This document shows positions 15,298 through 22,659 of a stretch of DNA of 25,256 nucleotides, in pieces. The first letter of the stretch is position 1, and each line of letters starts with the position of its first letter. This DNA is from a virus. The translations under genes were made by a program, and so were the position numbers. Below the pieces are notes generated by a model. That model ran no database searches and was not told the origin of the DNA. It saw nothing but the letters and a program-made list of their open reading frames with translations. Where the stretch lies: positions 1 through 25,256 of the IMG/VR virus record IMGVR_UViG_3300035698_022058; one strand, given 5' to 3'.

Positions 15298-16980
15298 ATG
15301 GGATTTTTAACAGAAAGCGCTGAAGTTGGGAACATTGGTTTAAAGCAACTTCGTGAACAAAGAGAAATTACAACAAACCGTTGGGAAAAAATTGGTTTGT
15401 TAAAAGGTCTAGAAGGTAACGTAAAAGAGAATTGCGCACAGCTTTTCGAAAATCAGTTATCTTATATGATCAACGAATCTAGTGATTCAAGTAATTCAGG
15501 ACAATTCGAAACCGTAGCGTTTCCAGTAATTCGTAGAGTATTTGCGAAACTATTGGCTAATGATATCGTTTCTGTACAAGCTCTTAACCTACCTATTGGT
15601 AAGTTATATTACATCAACCCTAAGACTAGTGTTAGAGTAGAATCAGGTACTGCTACAACTACTGACGGTTATGAACACACATCACCAAACGGTGCATATA
15701 GTAATGCTGCTGAAAAAGCTGCAACATCATCAACACAATTCGAGACTCGTTCTCTATACGATGCATTTTATGCTAGTGAGTACAATGAAGAAGGTACTTC
15801 ATTATTTGATCGTTCAAAAGGTGCAATTACAATGGTTACTGGTGAAACTACAGGTTACACTTATACACAAGGTGATAAGTATCTTGAGGTTAAAATTGGT
15901 GGTTTCTTAGTATCTGATACTGGAAAATTAGTAGGACCTTCTGGTGTTCAAATGGACACTGAAACATTCCTAGCTGGATTGAAGATTACTTCAGACATTA
16001 ATTTTATCGCTCCTGCTGGATTTACTGACCAAACAATCACTTCTGGTGACACTATTCCTTTCAATATTAAGGTTCAAAAGTACGGACAAGCAATTGTTGA
16101 TACTACAGGTGTTATTACATTAGTTGTTGATCTACAATATGCTGGAACTAACGGTTACCAAGCATTAAGTGGTGCAACTGCAAGTCCTACATTCAATTAC
16201 GAATATAGAACTTATAGTGACCTTGAGGAAGATTCAAGAATGGCTGAAGTTACATTCCAATTGGATGAAGTAACTGTAAGTGTTGAGACAAGAAAAATGA
16301 GAGCTATGTGGACTCCAGAATTAGCTCAAGACGTTTCAGCTTTCCATAACATTGATGCTGAAGCAGAATTAACTGCTTTATTATCAGAACAAATGGCTGC
16401 TGAAGTTGATAGAGAAATTTTACGTGACTTACGTAGAGGCGCTGCATGGACTGCACGTTGGGATTATAATGGTTTACGTAGACAATCTAATACATATTAC
16501 GGAACACAAAAGGATTGGAATCAAACATTGATCACTAAGGTGAATCAGATTTCAGCACAAATCCATAAAGCAACACTTCGTGGTGGAGCATCTTGGGTAG
16601 TTGTATCTCCTGAAGTTTCTGCAGTATTTGATGACCTTGAGTATTTCCACGTATCTAATGCTGATCCAGAGCAGGATAAGTATAACATGGGTATTGAGAA
16701 AATCGGAACATTAAGTGGACGTTACATCGTGTATCGTGATCCTTATGCTACTGCTAACACAGTATTGATCGGACATAAAGGAACATCAATCCTAGAAACG
16801 GGTTACATATATGCCCCGTACGTGCCAATGCAGCTAACACCTGTGATGTATAACCCATTCGACTTTACTCCGTGTGGTGGTATCCTATCGCGTTATGCTA
16901 AGAAGATGGTATTGAACAGATACTTCGGACGTATCTTTTGTGATGGTTTACAGACATTTGGAATTGGTGACCTACAGTAA
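15298..16980 (+). CDS. 23: Major capsid protein precursor (T4 gp23-like)
   Basis: A 560-residue protein, against 521 in T4 gp23, expected to form the hexamers of the head. Recognisable family segments are ENCAQLFENQL (44-54), matching the AKIFENQ region of T4 gp23, RKMRAMWTPELAQD with NIDAEAELTALLSEQ and AEVDREIL (about 332-378), and a C-terminal APYVPMQLTPVMYNPFDFTP segment. Residues about 100-300, rich in Thr, Gly and Ser, probably hold the HK97-type loop and an inserted domain. The N-terminal propeptide is likely removed by the protease: MINE|SSDSS puts the cut after Glu60, near the aligned T4 site at Glu65; FLTE|S after Glu6 is a second match. The gene follows scaffold with an A-rich leader and is closed by a strong terminator, in line with high expression. 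Confidence 0.96.
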   Translation: MGFLTESAEVGNIGLKQLREQREITTNRWEKIGLLKGLEGNVKENCAQLFENQLSYMINESSDSSNSGQFETVAFPVIRRVFAKLLANDIVSVQALNLPIGKLYYINPKTSVRVESGTATTTDGYEHTSPNGAYSNAAEKAATSSTQFETRSLYDAFYASEYNEEGTSLFDRSKGAITMVTGETTGYTYTQGDKYLEVKIGGFLVSDTGKLVGPSGVQMDTETFLAGLKITSDINFIAPAGFTDQTITSGDTIPFNIKVQKYGQAIVDTTGVITLVVDLQYAGTNGYQALSGATASPTFNYEYRTYSDLEEDSRMAEVTFQLDEVTVSVETRKMRAMWTPELAQDVSAFHNIDAEAELTALLSEQMAAEVDREILRDLRRGAAWTARWDYNGLRRQSNTYYGTQKDWNQTLITKVNQISAQIHKATLRGGASWVVVSPEVSAVFDDLEYFHVSNADPEQDKYNMGIEKIGTLSGRYIVYRDPYATANTVLIGHKGTSILETGYIYAPYVPMQLTPVMYNPFDFTPCGGILSRYAKKMVLNRYFGRIFCDGLQTFGIGDLQ

Positions 16981-16998
16981 GAGTCATTATAACATAAC

Positions 16999-17031
16999 AA
17001 AAAAGGGGTTGATTATTTCAACCCCTTTTTT
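16999..17031 (+). terminator. Strong intrinsic terminator after the capsid gene
   Basis: GGGGTTGA (17005-17012) pairs with TCAACCCC (17018-17025) around the loop TTATT. The stem is extended by A6 against T6, and a T tract follows. The flanking A and T runs would also let it work on the opposite strand. It separates capsid transcription from the endonuclease gene downstream. Confidence 0.92.
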
Positions 17032-17126
17032 TATTTATATAATATTTTAAAATGTAAGAAAGTGATACAGGGAAAAAATATGATTATTTTTTTTTGATTT
17101 TACTTCTTTTTATGGATTATTTACCA

Positions 17127-17142
17127 TATGTTTGTATTTATA
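17127..17142 (+). promoter_or_regulatory. Composite promoter region: TAnnTTTG and late-type motif overlapping
   Basis: TATGTTTG (17127-17134), matching the Bacteroidota -7 element, overlaps by one base GTATTTATA (17134-17142), matching the late-type motif, 10 bases before the ATG at 17153. No convincing -33 TTG lies 19-21 bases upstream of the first element, so the late-type reading is the better supported. The late-type motif here is followed by AATA, making it a palindrome that also contains TATAAATA. Confidence 0.45.
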
Positions 17143-17152
17143 AATAAAGACT

Positions 17153-18811
17153 ATGAGAAAATTAGAAGTTGAGAATAACATTAAATTAGAAATATATAAT
17201 AAATTTTGTAGTGGGATTTCTATGAGAAAATTAGAAACTGAATATCCATACTCCTTCACGTTCATCCAGAAGCTAATTAGTTCATTTCAATGGGAAGATC
17301 AAATAAGTAAAAACTATCCCAAGAAAGAAGGATATAATATGGTAGCTATTTGTAGTGAAACAGGTAAGAAATTTAGTGATTATTCTAATGAATCTGGTGC
17401 TTTAACAACACATGTTTTAAAACTACATCCAGAAGAAAGTAAATTAAGTAAATATAAAAGGAAATCGATTGAATATAATAGTGGTAAATTTTGGTACGAT
17501 AAATATTTTACGTTTACATATGAAAAACCTAAAGAAGTAAAGAAATGTTTTTATTGTGATTGGACAACAACGGATATTGATAATTTATCTGGTGCGTATG
17601 AAAAACATTTACTATTAGAACATAATATCGACATTATTGATTATTTAAAGGAAAATTCCACAGACAAAGTATATTTCAAGCATTTTGAAATATTAGAACC
17701 TAAAGATGGTGTTGAATGTAAGATTTGCGGTAGGAAGTTTGATATTATAACACATAGTCATTTAAGAATGCATGGGATAACCAATTATGAGTATAAAGTC
17801 AAATATGGAAATAATATGGCTTCTGAAAGAATAAAAAAATTACAACATAAACACTGGGAAGTCAATCTAAAAGATTGTGGTTTTACTAAACAATCATCAT
17901 ATGAGAAAACAATATTAAATGAATTATCTGAAATAGATTTTGAAATATCGAATAGAAAAATACTTGACGGTTTAGAACTTGATTTGTACTATAAGGATAA
18001 GAATATTGCCATTGAGGTAGATGGTATATTTTATCATTCTGAAATAGGGGGAAAGAAAAATAAAAATTACCATTTAAATAAGACTCTTCTATGTGAAGAA
18101 AAAAATATTAATTTAATTCACATTTTTGAAGACGAATTAGTTTATAATGAAAAATTAGTAATTTCTAAATTAAAACATATCTTTAAGATTAGTAAAGATA
18201 TTAGAGTTCATGCGAGAAAATGTAATTTAGTTGAGATTAAAAATAGCGTTGCTAGAAACTTTTTCAATGAAAATCACATACAAGGGGGTAGTGTAAATAA
18301 TCCTATTTGTATAGGAGCTTTTTTTAACGATAAAATTATTGGTGTTATGTCATTTGATAATAAACGCTCAATGAATAAAGAAAAGAACCATGATTCAAGT
18401 TTCTACGAATTAACAAGATTTGCAATAAAGGATGGTTATGTTTCTGCGGGATTAGCATCTAAACTACTTAAATTTTTTATTATGAATTATAATCCATATA
18501 AGATATTATCATTTGCTGATAGACGATGGACACCAAATGCGAATGAAAACTTATATACTAAGTTAGGGTTTAAATTAACTAAGACTTTAAAACCTGACTT
18601 TACCTACCTTAAAAATTCCGAATCTAGATATAAAAGACTACATAAATTCGGCTTCAGCAAAGCCATGATTAAAAAGAGATTTCCAAGCGTTTACGATCCT
18701 ATTAAGACTGAATGGGAAATGATGCAAGAATTAGGCTATGATAGAATATGGGATTGCGGTAAGTTTAAATATGAGCTTATTCTGCATCACCATCAAACTC
18801 AATCAACCTAA
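17153..18811 (+). CDS. Zinc-finger, Vsr/EDxHD-like endonuclease with C-terminal GNAT-like domain (probable homing or mobile endonuclease)
   Basis: A 552-residue multidomain protein. Residues 8-48 look like a helix-turn-helix. Two zinc-finger-like units follow: Cys132/Cys135 with His152/His157, and Cys189/Cys192 with His203/His207, the latter ending MHGITNYEYKVKYG as in Ros/MucR-type fingers. Residues about 245-340 resemble a Vsr/EDxHD nuclease: Glu251, Asp278 in LELDLYY, Glu288 and Asp290 in IAIEVDGIFYH, His295, then INLIHIFEDEL. Residues about 360-540 resemble a GNAT/Mom-like acyltransferase: NHIQGGS, IIGVMSFD, FYELTRFAI, SFADRRWTPNANE, LYTKLGF and a C-terminal DCGKFKYEL. Such proteins are common in phages as free-standing homing-type endonucleases. 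It sits between the capsid terminator and a converging early cluster, which fits an insertion. The last 35 bases overlap the neighbouring minus-strand gene, and about ten residues follow the usual family end. Confidence 0.75.
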   Translation: MRKLEVENNIKLEIYNKFCSGISMRKLETEYPYSFTFIQKLISSFQWEDQISKNYPKKEGYNMVAICSETGKKFSDYSNESGALTTHVLKLHPEESKLSKYKRKSIEYNSGKFWYDKYFTFTYEKPKEVKKCFYCDWTTTDIDNLSGAYEKHLLLEHNIDIIDYLKENSTDKVYFKHFEILEPKDGVECKICGRKFDIITHSHLRMHGITNYEYKVKYGNNMASERIKKLQHKHWEVNLKDCGFTKQSSYEKTILNELSEIDFEISNRKILDGLELDLYYKDKNIAIEVDGIFYHSEIGGKKNKNYHLNKTLLCEEKNINLIHIFEDELVYNEKLVISKLKHIFKISKDIRVHARKCNLVEIKNSVARNFFNENHIQGGSVNNPICIGAFFNDKIIGVMSFDNKRSMNKEKNHDSSFYELTRFAIKDGYVSAGLASKLLKFFIMNYNPYKILSFADRRWTPNANENLYTKLGFKLTKTLKPDFTYLKNSESRYKRLHKFGFSKAMIKKRFPSVYDPIKTEWEMMQELGYDRIWDCGKFKYELILHHHQTQST

Positions 18812-19076
18812 TCTCTTCGAACACCATACCCAATTCTATTATATTATAGATTGCTTCTTTTAAATCTAAAATGGTTTCTTGAATATATTTTAAAATAATT
18901 TCATTATCATTAGTATAGTCATAATTGTTTTCTATAAAATTATTCCAACCATTATATTTATATTGTCCAATAATATCTATCTTCTTAGTTTTTATGTTAT
19001 ATTCAACTAATAACTTTAAATTGGGTTCGTTTTCAACATCAACAACCCATTTCCATCTCTTTACTTTTTCTATCAT
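18777..19076 (-). CDS. Small unknown protein, last gene of the helicase cluster
   Basis: A 99-residue protein. The frame extends to a TTG at 19103, but the ATG at 19076 is 5 bases after the helicase stop codon and is the better start. It begins with a basic stretch (MIEKVKRWKW), then beta-like sequence (KLLVEYNIKTKKIDIIGQY) and a C-terminal helix (ILKYIQETILDLKEAIYNII) ending in an acidic tail. No family is recognised. It should be translated from the same message as the helicase. Its 3' end overlaps the 3' end of the plus-strand endonuclease gene by 35 bases. Confidence 0.72.
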   Translation of the reverse strand: MIEKVKRWKWVVDVENEPNLKLLVEYNIKTKKIDIIGQYKYNGWNNFIENNYDYTNDNEIILKYIQETILDLKEAIYNIIELGMVFEEIRLIEFDGDAE

Positions 19077-19081
19077 AATAT

Positions 19082-20578
19082 TTATTCTTCTTCGTTTGTC
19101 CAATTATTATCAAAAACTAATTCTAACTTAGGTCTAGTATAAGCCACATAAGCCAAGTTCATTTCTTGCGCATATTGCCAACCCTTCATATTCGGTAATG
19201 GCAATAAGTCTGGTCTTACAATAAAAACCCTATCAGCTTCCAAACCTTTAATCTTATGTACTGTACTTAAACATATACCTTCAATTTTATCAGTAAAGAC
19301 TGCTTTTATTTTCTTTCTTAAATCCTCAATATCATTTGAATATCTAGCTAAGAAAAGTAATGTGTTAACCTTATCCTCCAGTGCTGTGTAACCTGAATGT
19401 TCATTAGGGTCGATAATACCTTCTTTCCTTAAAGTTTTCTTCATCTTTTCTAATTCATTTAACCAAAAACCTCTAAGTTCATCCAATGTTGTGATCTTAC
19501 CTATTAATTCGACTAAATGTATGCCAATATCAGAACCTTTAATAACCGCTTTCTTATGTTGCATTAAGAATTGGAAGAATAATGCAACTAAAGGCATAGT
19601 TGATCTACACAATACAAAATCACCGCTTTGTGCTTCTTCTAGAACATTTCCATCTCTAACAACACCATCGGGTGCATTATCTAATGCTTTAATATCTGGC
19701 ACTATTTCTTGTGCTTTAATGATAACATTCTTAGAACATCTGAATGATGTTGATAACGGCAATACTTTAATCTGCTCAAACTTCTCAAACCATTCGAAAG
19801 ACTTATCTGTTACCCCATTAAAGCCGTATATGCCTTGAAATTTATCACCTACGGCAATTAGTCTACCTTCAAGCTTCTTAGTCGTTCTATTACGCTTTAA
19901 TAGCTTCTCAACGATCTTAATTTGACATCTATTTAAATCTTGTACTTCATCAATGAATACATAATCTTGAGGGAACATCCAAATAGAATTATCTACTGCG
20001 GGTAGATAGATCATATCGGTATAATCATATGTTTTTCTATCGTTAGTCGCCTCATCCAATATTTTTAAGACACGTTTATGGTCAGAAGCTTTTCTGATGT
20101 TAATATCATATCTTTCTGCAACGTATGGTAAGTATTCAGGTTTTAAAGTTAATGTTAACCTGCAAAGATTAACCATTTTCTTTAAATTAGCCATATATAC
20201 GTATTTTAGTTCAGGTTTATCGAATTCCTGATCTAATTTCCATCTTTTAGCTTTTTTCTGGATTATCTTATCGATTTTAAATTCATCAAATTCAATACTA
20301 TCACCATATTTTCTCTTAATCGCACCTACACCTATTCCATATGTGGTATAACATCTAACATAACTAGGAAGTTTTTCTTTAAATTCTTCTTGGATATGTT
20401 TATTGAAAGCTAAGAACATAATTTTCTTATCTTGGGGTATTAAATCAATAGCTTTAACAATTGTTGTTGTTTTACCTGTACCTGCAAACGCCTTAATTAG
20501 AATATGTTCAGGTCTTTTCTTAATGAAATGAAATATTCTTTCCTGTTCTTTTGTTGGTTTAAATATCATACTATTCAT
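19082..20578 (-). CDS. UvrD/Rep-like superfamily 1 DNA helicase
   Basis: A 498-residue ATP-driven DNA translocase, shorter than cellular UvrD (about 720). All core motifs are visible: Walker A AFAGTGKTTT (30-39), Walker B VFIDEVQDLN (207-216), motif III VGDKFQGIYGF (243-253), motif IV STSFRCS (276-282), motif V STVHKIKGLEADRV (438-451), and motif VI NLAYVAYTRPK (474-484) with its arginine finger. The Asp-Glu-x-Gln box puts it with the UvrD/PcrA/Rep group, and the size is close to phage helicases such as T4 Dda and UvsW-independent repair helicases; I cannot assign it to one. A role in phage DNA replication, recombination or repair is likely. The start at 20578 overlaps the stop of the upstream gene by 8 bases, indicating coupling. 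Confidence 0.93.
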   Translation of the reverse strand: MNSMIFKPTKEQERIFHFIKKRPEHILIKAFAGTGKTTTIVKAIDLIPQDKKIMFLAFNKHIQEEFKEKLPSYVRCYTTYGIGVGAIKRKYGDSIEFDEFKIDKIIQKKAKRWKLDQEFDKPELKYVYMANLKKMVNLCRLTLTLKPEYLPYVAERYDINIRKASDHKRVLKILDEATNDRKTYDYTDMIYLPAVDNSIWMFPQDYVFIDEVQDLNRCQIKIVEKLLKRNRTTKKLEGRLIAVGDKFQGIYGFNGVTDKSFEWFEKFEQIKVLPLSTSFRCSKNVIIKAQEIVPDIKALDNAPDGVVRDGNVLEEAQSGDFVLCRSTMPLVALFFQFLMQHKKAVIKGSDIGIHLVELIGKITTLDELRGFWLNELEKMKKTLRKEGIIDPNEHSGYTALEDKVNTLLFLARYSNDIEDLRKKIKAVFTDKIEGICLSTVHKIKGLEADRVFIVRPDLLPLPNMKGWQYAQEMNLAYVAYTRPKLELVFDNNWTNEEE

Positions 20579-20759
20579 TATATAATATAGTTAGTGACCA
20601 CCCATAATCACTTGAATTTGTGTGAATTGAAATAATTTCAAATGTTGTGGTTGTGACATTATTAATCCACTCCTCACACATATTAGTTAAGTTAACACCC
20701 GCTATGTTATCATTGGGTGATTTACCTGACGTGAAAACTTTTATTCTTTGCTTTTTCAT
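20571..20759 (-). CDS. Small unknown protein upstream of the helicase
   Basis: A 62-residue protein from the ATG at 20759, one base after the preceding stop; an in-frame ATG at 20777 would add six residues and overlap that gene. The pattern is a basic start, a beta strand (RIKVFTSG), an amphipathic helix (LTNMCEEWINNV), then two strands (TTFEIISIHTNS, WSLTILYNE). This layout recalls the small Cse60-like proteins found in phages and sporulating bacteria, but the resemblance is by pattern only. It overlaps the helicase start by 8 bases. Confidence 0.65.
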   Translation of the reverse strand: MKKQRIKVFTSGKSPNDNIAGVNLTNMCEEWINNVTTTTFEIISIHTNSSDYGWSLTILYNE

Positions 20760-20760
20760 T

Positions 20761-20958
20761 TTATCTTTCTTTATCATGAAATTCGTTAATAATAAGACTT
20801 AAACAATCCTCACATATACACATAACATCATTAGTTAATGTATGTATATGTGCGGTAATTTTTAGCTCATTACAACAGTCACATAATAATTTATCATGAC
20901 TTATGTAAAGTAGAGCTACCTTTTTTATATTCCCATTTAATGTGTTATCGTATATCAT
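20761..20958 (-). CDS. Small zinc-ribbon-like protein
   Basis: A 65-residue protein from the ATG at 20958, one base after the preceding stop; a TTG at 20970 also opens the frame but is less likely. Two cysteine pairs are present: LLCDCCNEL with Cys-Asp-Cys-Cys, and MCICEDCL about 20 residues later, with a His pair (HIHT) between them. This is a treble-clef or zinc-ribbon layout. Small phage zinc-ribbon proteins are common and of mostly unknown role. It is the second gene of the cluster. Confidence 0.68.
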   Translation of the reverse strand: MIYDNTLNGNIKKVALLYISHDKLLCDCCNELKITAHIHTLTNDVMCICEDCLSLIINEFHDKER

Positions 20959-20959
20959 G

Positions 20960-21424
20960 TTATTTTTCAATTAAAAACCATTCTTCTTTCTTACCATCAT
21001 AAGAATAAATCTCATTAGTTTCCTTAACATGGATTTTAACATCATCATCAATAATATTAAAGATTTTATCTTCATATAATATAAAATGTTCGAACTTATC
21101 CAATTCCATTACTGTTTCAACTTCAATATTATAGATATTATCGAACATTAATGAGGTCTGACCTTCAGTTAATTTATTTTCAAAAACAATTTCACTTATT
21201 TCTTGTGAAATGCTTCCAATAAAATCTGTTGTTGTTTGGACTATTCCTTTCGTTTCGTCATCGAATTGATCGAGTCTACTCATATAGACATCATGAAGTA
21301 AATATTCAACAAATCTAAATGCGAAGAACTTATCTTCTGGTTGTGTTTCGTGCTCTTCTGGTAGTAATAGTCTTACGAATCTTCCTTCAGGACTAATATC
21401 AACATCAAATTCTATTTTATACAT
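20960..21424 (-). CDS. Unknown acidic protein, first gene of the helicase cluster
   Basis: A 154-residue acidic protein with mixed helix and strand character. It opens MYKIEFDVDISPEGRFVRLL and contains an Asp/Glu-rich middle. There is no signal peptide, membrane segment or cysteine motif, and I do not recognise it. It is the first gene after a host-type promoter on the minus strand (21461-21491), so it is likely expressed early, with the leader about 30 bases long. The next gene begins one base after its stop codon. Confidence 0.75.
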   Translation of the reverse strand: MYKIEFDVDISPEGRFVRLLLPEEHETQPEDKFFAFRFVEYLLHDVYMSRLDQFDDETKGIVQTTTDFIGSISQEISEIVFENKLTEGQTSLMFDNIYNIEVETVMELDKFEHFILYEDKIFNIIDDDVKIHVKETNEIYSYDGKKEEWFLIEK

Positions 21425-21442
21425 AAATTATAATTTTAAAAA

Positions 21443-21451
21443 GTATTTATT
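21443..21451 (+). promoter_or_regulatory. Putative late promoter motif of the neck cluster
   Basis: GTATTTATT lies 25 bases before the ATG at 21476. It shares the 51-base divergent gap with the -7 element of the host-type promoter on the minus strand, and lies about where that minus-strand transcript would start. Confidence 0.55.
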
Positions 21452-21460
21452 ATTAGTTAA

Positions 21461-21491
21461 CAAATATACGATATTATGGCATTAATAACAA
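21461..21491 (-). promoter_or_regulatory. Bacteroidota-type (early) promoter of the helicase cluster
   Basis: On the minus strand TTG (21491-21489) is followed by 20 bases and then TATATTTG (21468-21461), matching the Bacteroidota housekeeping consensus of a -33 TTG/TTTG and a -7 TAnnTTTG with 19-21 bases between. A start near 21454 would leave a leader of about 30 bases before the ATG at 21424. The -33 element lies inside the start of the plus-strand neck gene. Confidence 0.72.
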
Positions 21492-22594
21492 CTGTACAGA
21501 AAAATAAATTATTTTTACATATAAAACACGAACTCGGTTTCCCATTAAGACCCTTTGAAATTAATGATGAAATGATGGATTCTTATTTAGAAATGGTTGT
21601 TGAAGATTACTCAGCAATGGTTAATGGTTGGTTGATTGAACAGCAATGGGTATCATTAGAAGGTATGAATAAAGATAGTGGTGATTTCCTTTCAGCATTT
21701 ACCGTTAAATCTAATCATTATATGGAATCCTTTACTTATGCTTATTCAAGACAAGTAGGTTTAGGTACTAATGCACCAGCAGCCAATGGTTGGGAATTAA
21801 AGCGTGATTATATTACTACAGCAGCAAATACACAACATTATATAATACCAGCGGGTAGAGAAGTTAATGAGGTATTATGGGATACTCCACCAGCAATTGA
21901 CGGTGGTTTAGTTGATCCATTTGCAATGAATGCTTGGTCATCAGGAATGATGGGGTGGTCATATCTTGGTCGTCCAGCATCATATGTACAACCTACATAT
22001 TCAACATTACTAGGTGCTCAAGATCGTAGAATGAAACAAAGAGTATTACAATCCACTCTTACATATAGAATTACAGGTATGGCTGACGGAAGAAAGATGT
22101 TGCATCTTTATCCAATGCCCGGAGGTAGACACGAGATCGGTTCACATTGGGGTAAACATTATGCAGGTAGGAAGGTATGGTATTGGTATTATGACACTAA
22201 TGGTGAATCTAGAGATGATTGTGTTGATGCCAATGATGATGTGGTTAGATTACCTTCTGATCCACCAGCAAGTACATTGAAGTGGGATAAATTGAATGAT
22301 ATGGCTAAACAGCAAATAAGAGATTTATTAATTGCTAAAGTTAAAATGGTTTTAGGTGGGGTTAGAGGTTTTTATTCTGGTGAATTAGGTGTTGCTGAAA
22401 AACAATTAACATTAGATTATAGACACTTACTAGATGAAGGAACTTCATTGAAGGATGCTACTAAAGAAGAGGTATTGGCTCAATTAGATAAGATTAGTCA
22501 GGTTAATTTAACGCAAGCTCGTGCTGATATTGCAGAGAACGTCAACAGGGAGAGGGGTCTGCAGCCGCCTATGTTCCCAATCATTCCAATTTAA
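21476..22594 (+). CDS. Neck/head completion protein (T4 gp13-like)
   Basis: A 372-residue protein, against 309 in T4 gp13. The N-terminus (LFLHIKHELGFPLRPFEINDEMMDSYLEMVVEDYS) has the pattern of gp13-type neck proteins: a helix, Leu-Gly-x-Pro, then a helix of the putative subunit interface. The C-terminal part (AKVKMVLGGVRGFYSGELG, then HLLDEG and a charged helix) also fits, as in T4 gp13 where a similar segment precedes the end. The middle is aromatic-rich (Trp, Tyr, Pro, Gly). gp13 seals the filled head at the portal and allows tail joining. A late-type motif precedes it, and a second putative neck gene lies three genes downstream. Identity with another connector or neck protein is the alternative. 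Confidence 0.6.
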   Translation: MALITTVQKNKLFLHIKHELGFPLRPFEINDEMMDSYLEMVVEDYSAMVNGWLIEQQWVSLEGMNKDSGDFLSAFTVKSNHYMESFTYAYSRQVGLGTNAPAANGWELKRDYITTAANTQHYIIPAGREVNEVLWDTPPAIDGGLVDPFAMNAWSSGMMGWSYLGRPASYVQPTYSTLLGAQDRRMKQRVLQSTLTYRITGMADGRKMLHLYPMPGGRHEIGSHWGKHYAGRKVWYWYYDTNGESRDDCVDANDDVVRLPSDPPASTLKWDKLNDMAKQQIRDLLIAKVKMVLGGVRGFYSGELGVAEKQLTLDYRHLLDEGTSLKDATKEEVLAQLDKISQVNLTQARADIAENVNRERGLQPPMFPIIPI

Positions 22595-22614
22595 TTAATA
22601 ATAATTTAAAAATT

Positions 22615-22659
22615 ATGAAAAGAAATAATAAAGAGAGATTATTCGAAATGATGGAAAGG
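22615..22659 (+). repeat. N-terminal tag, copy 1 (possible capsid-targeting leader)
   Basis: The first 15 codons read MKRNNKERLFEMMER. They match the first 15 codons of the gene at 23224 in 12 of 15 residues, with all three changes conservative or polar, and in 39 of 45 bases. The two proteins do not otherwise resemble each other. Confidence 0.8.

Noticed and set aside
15671-15910. Plus-strand frame of 79 codons inside the capsid gene
   Set aside because: Out-of-frame shadow within a clearly coding, conserved region; His/Leu-rich with no leader.
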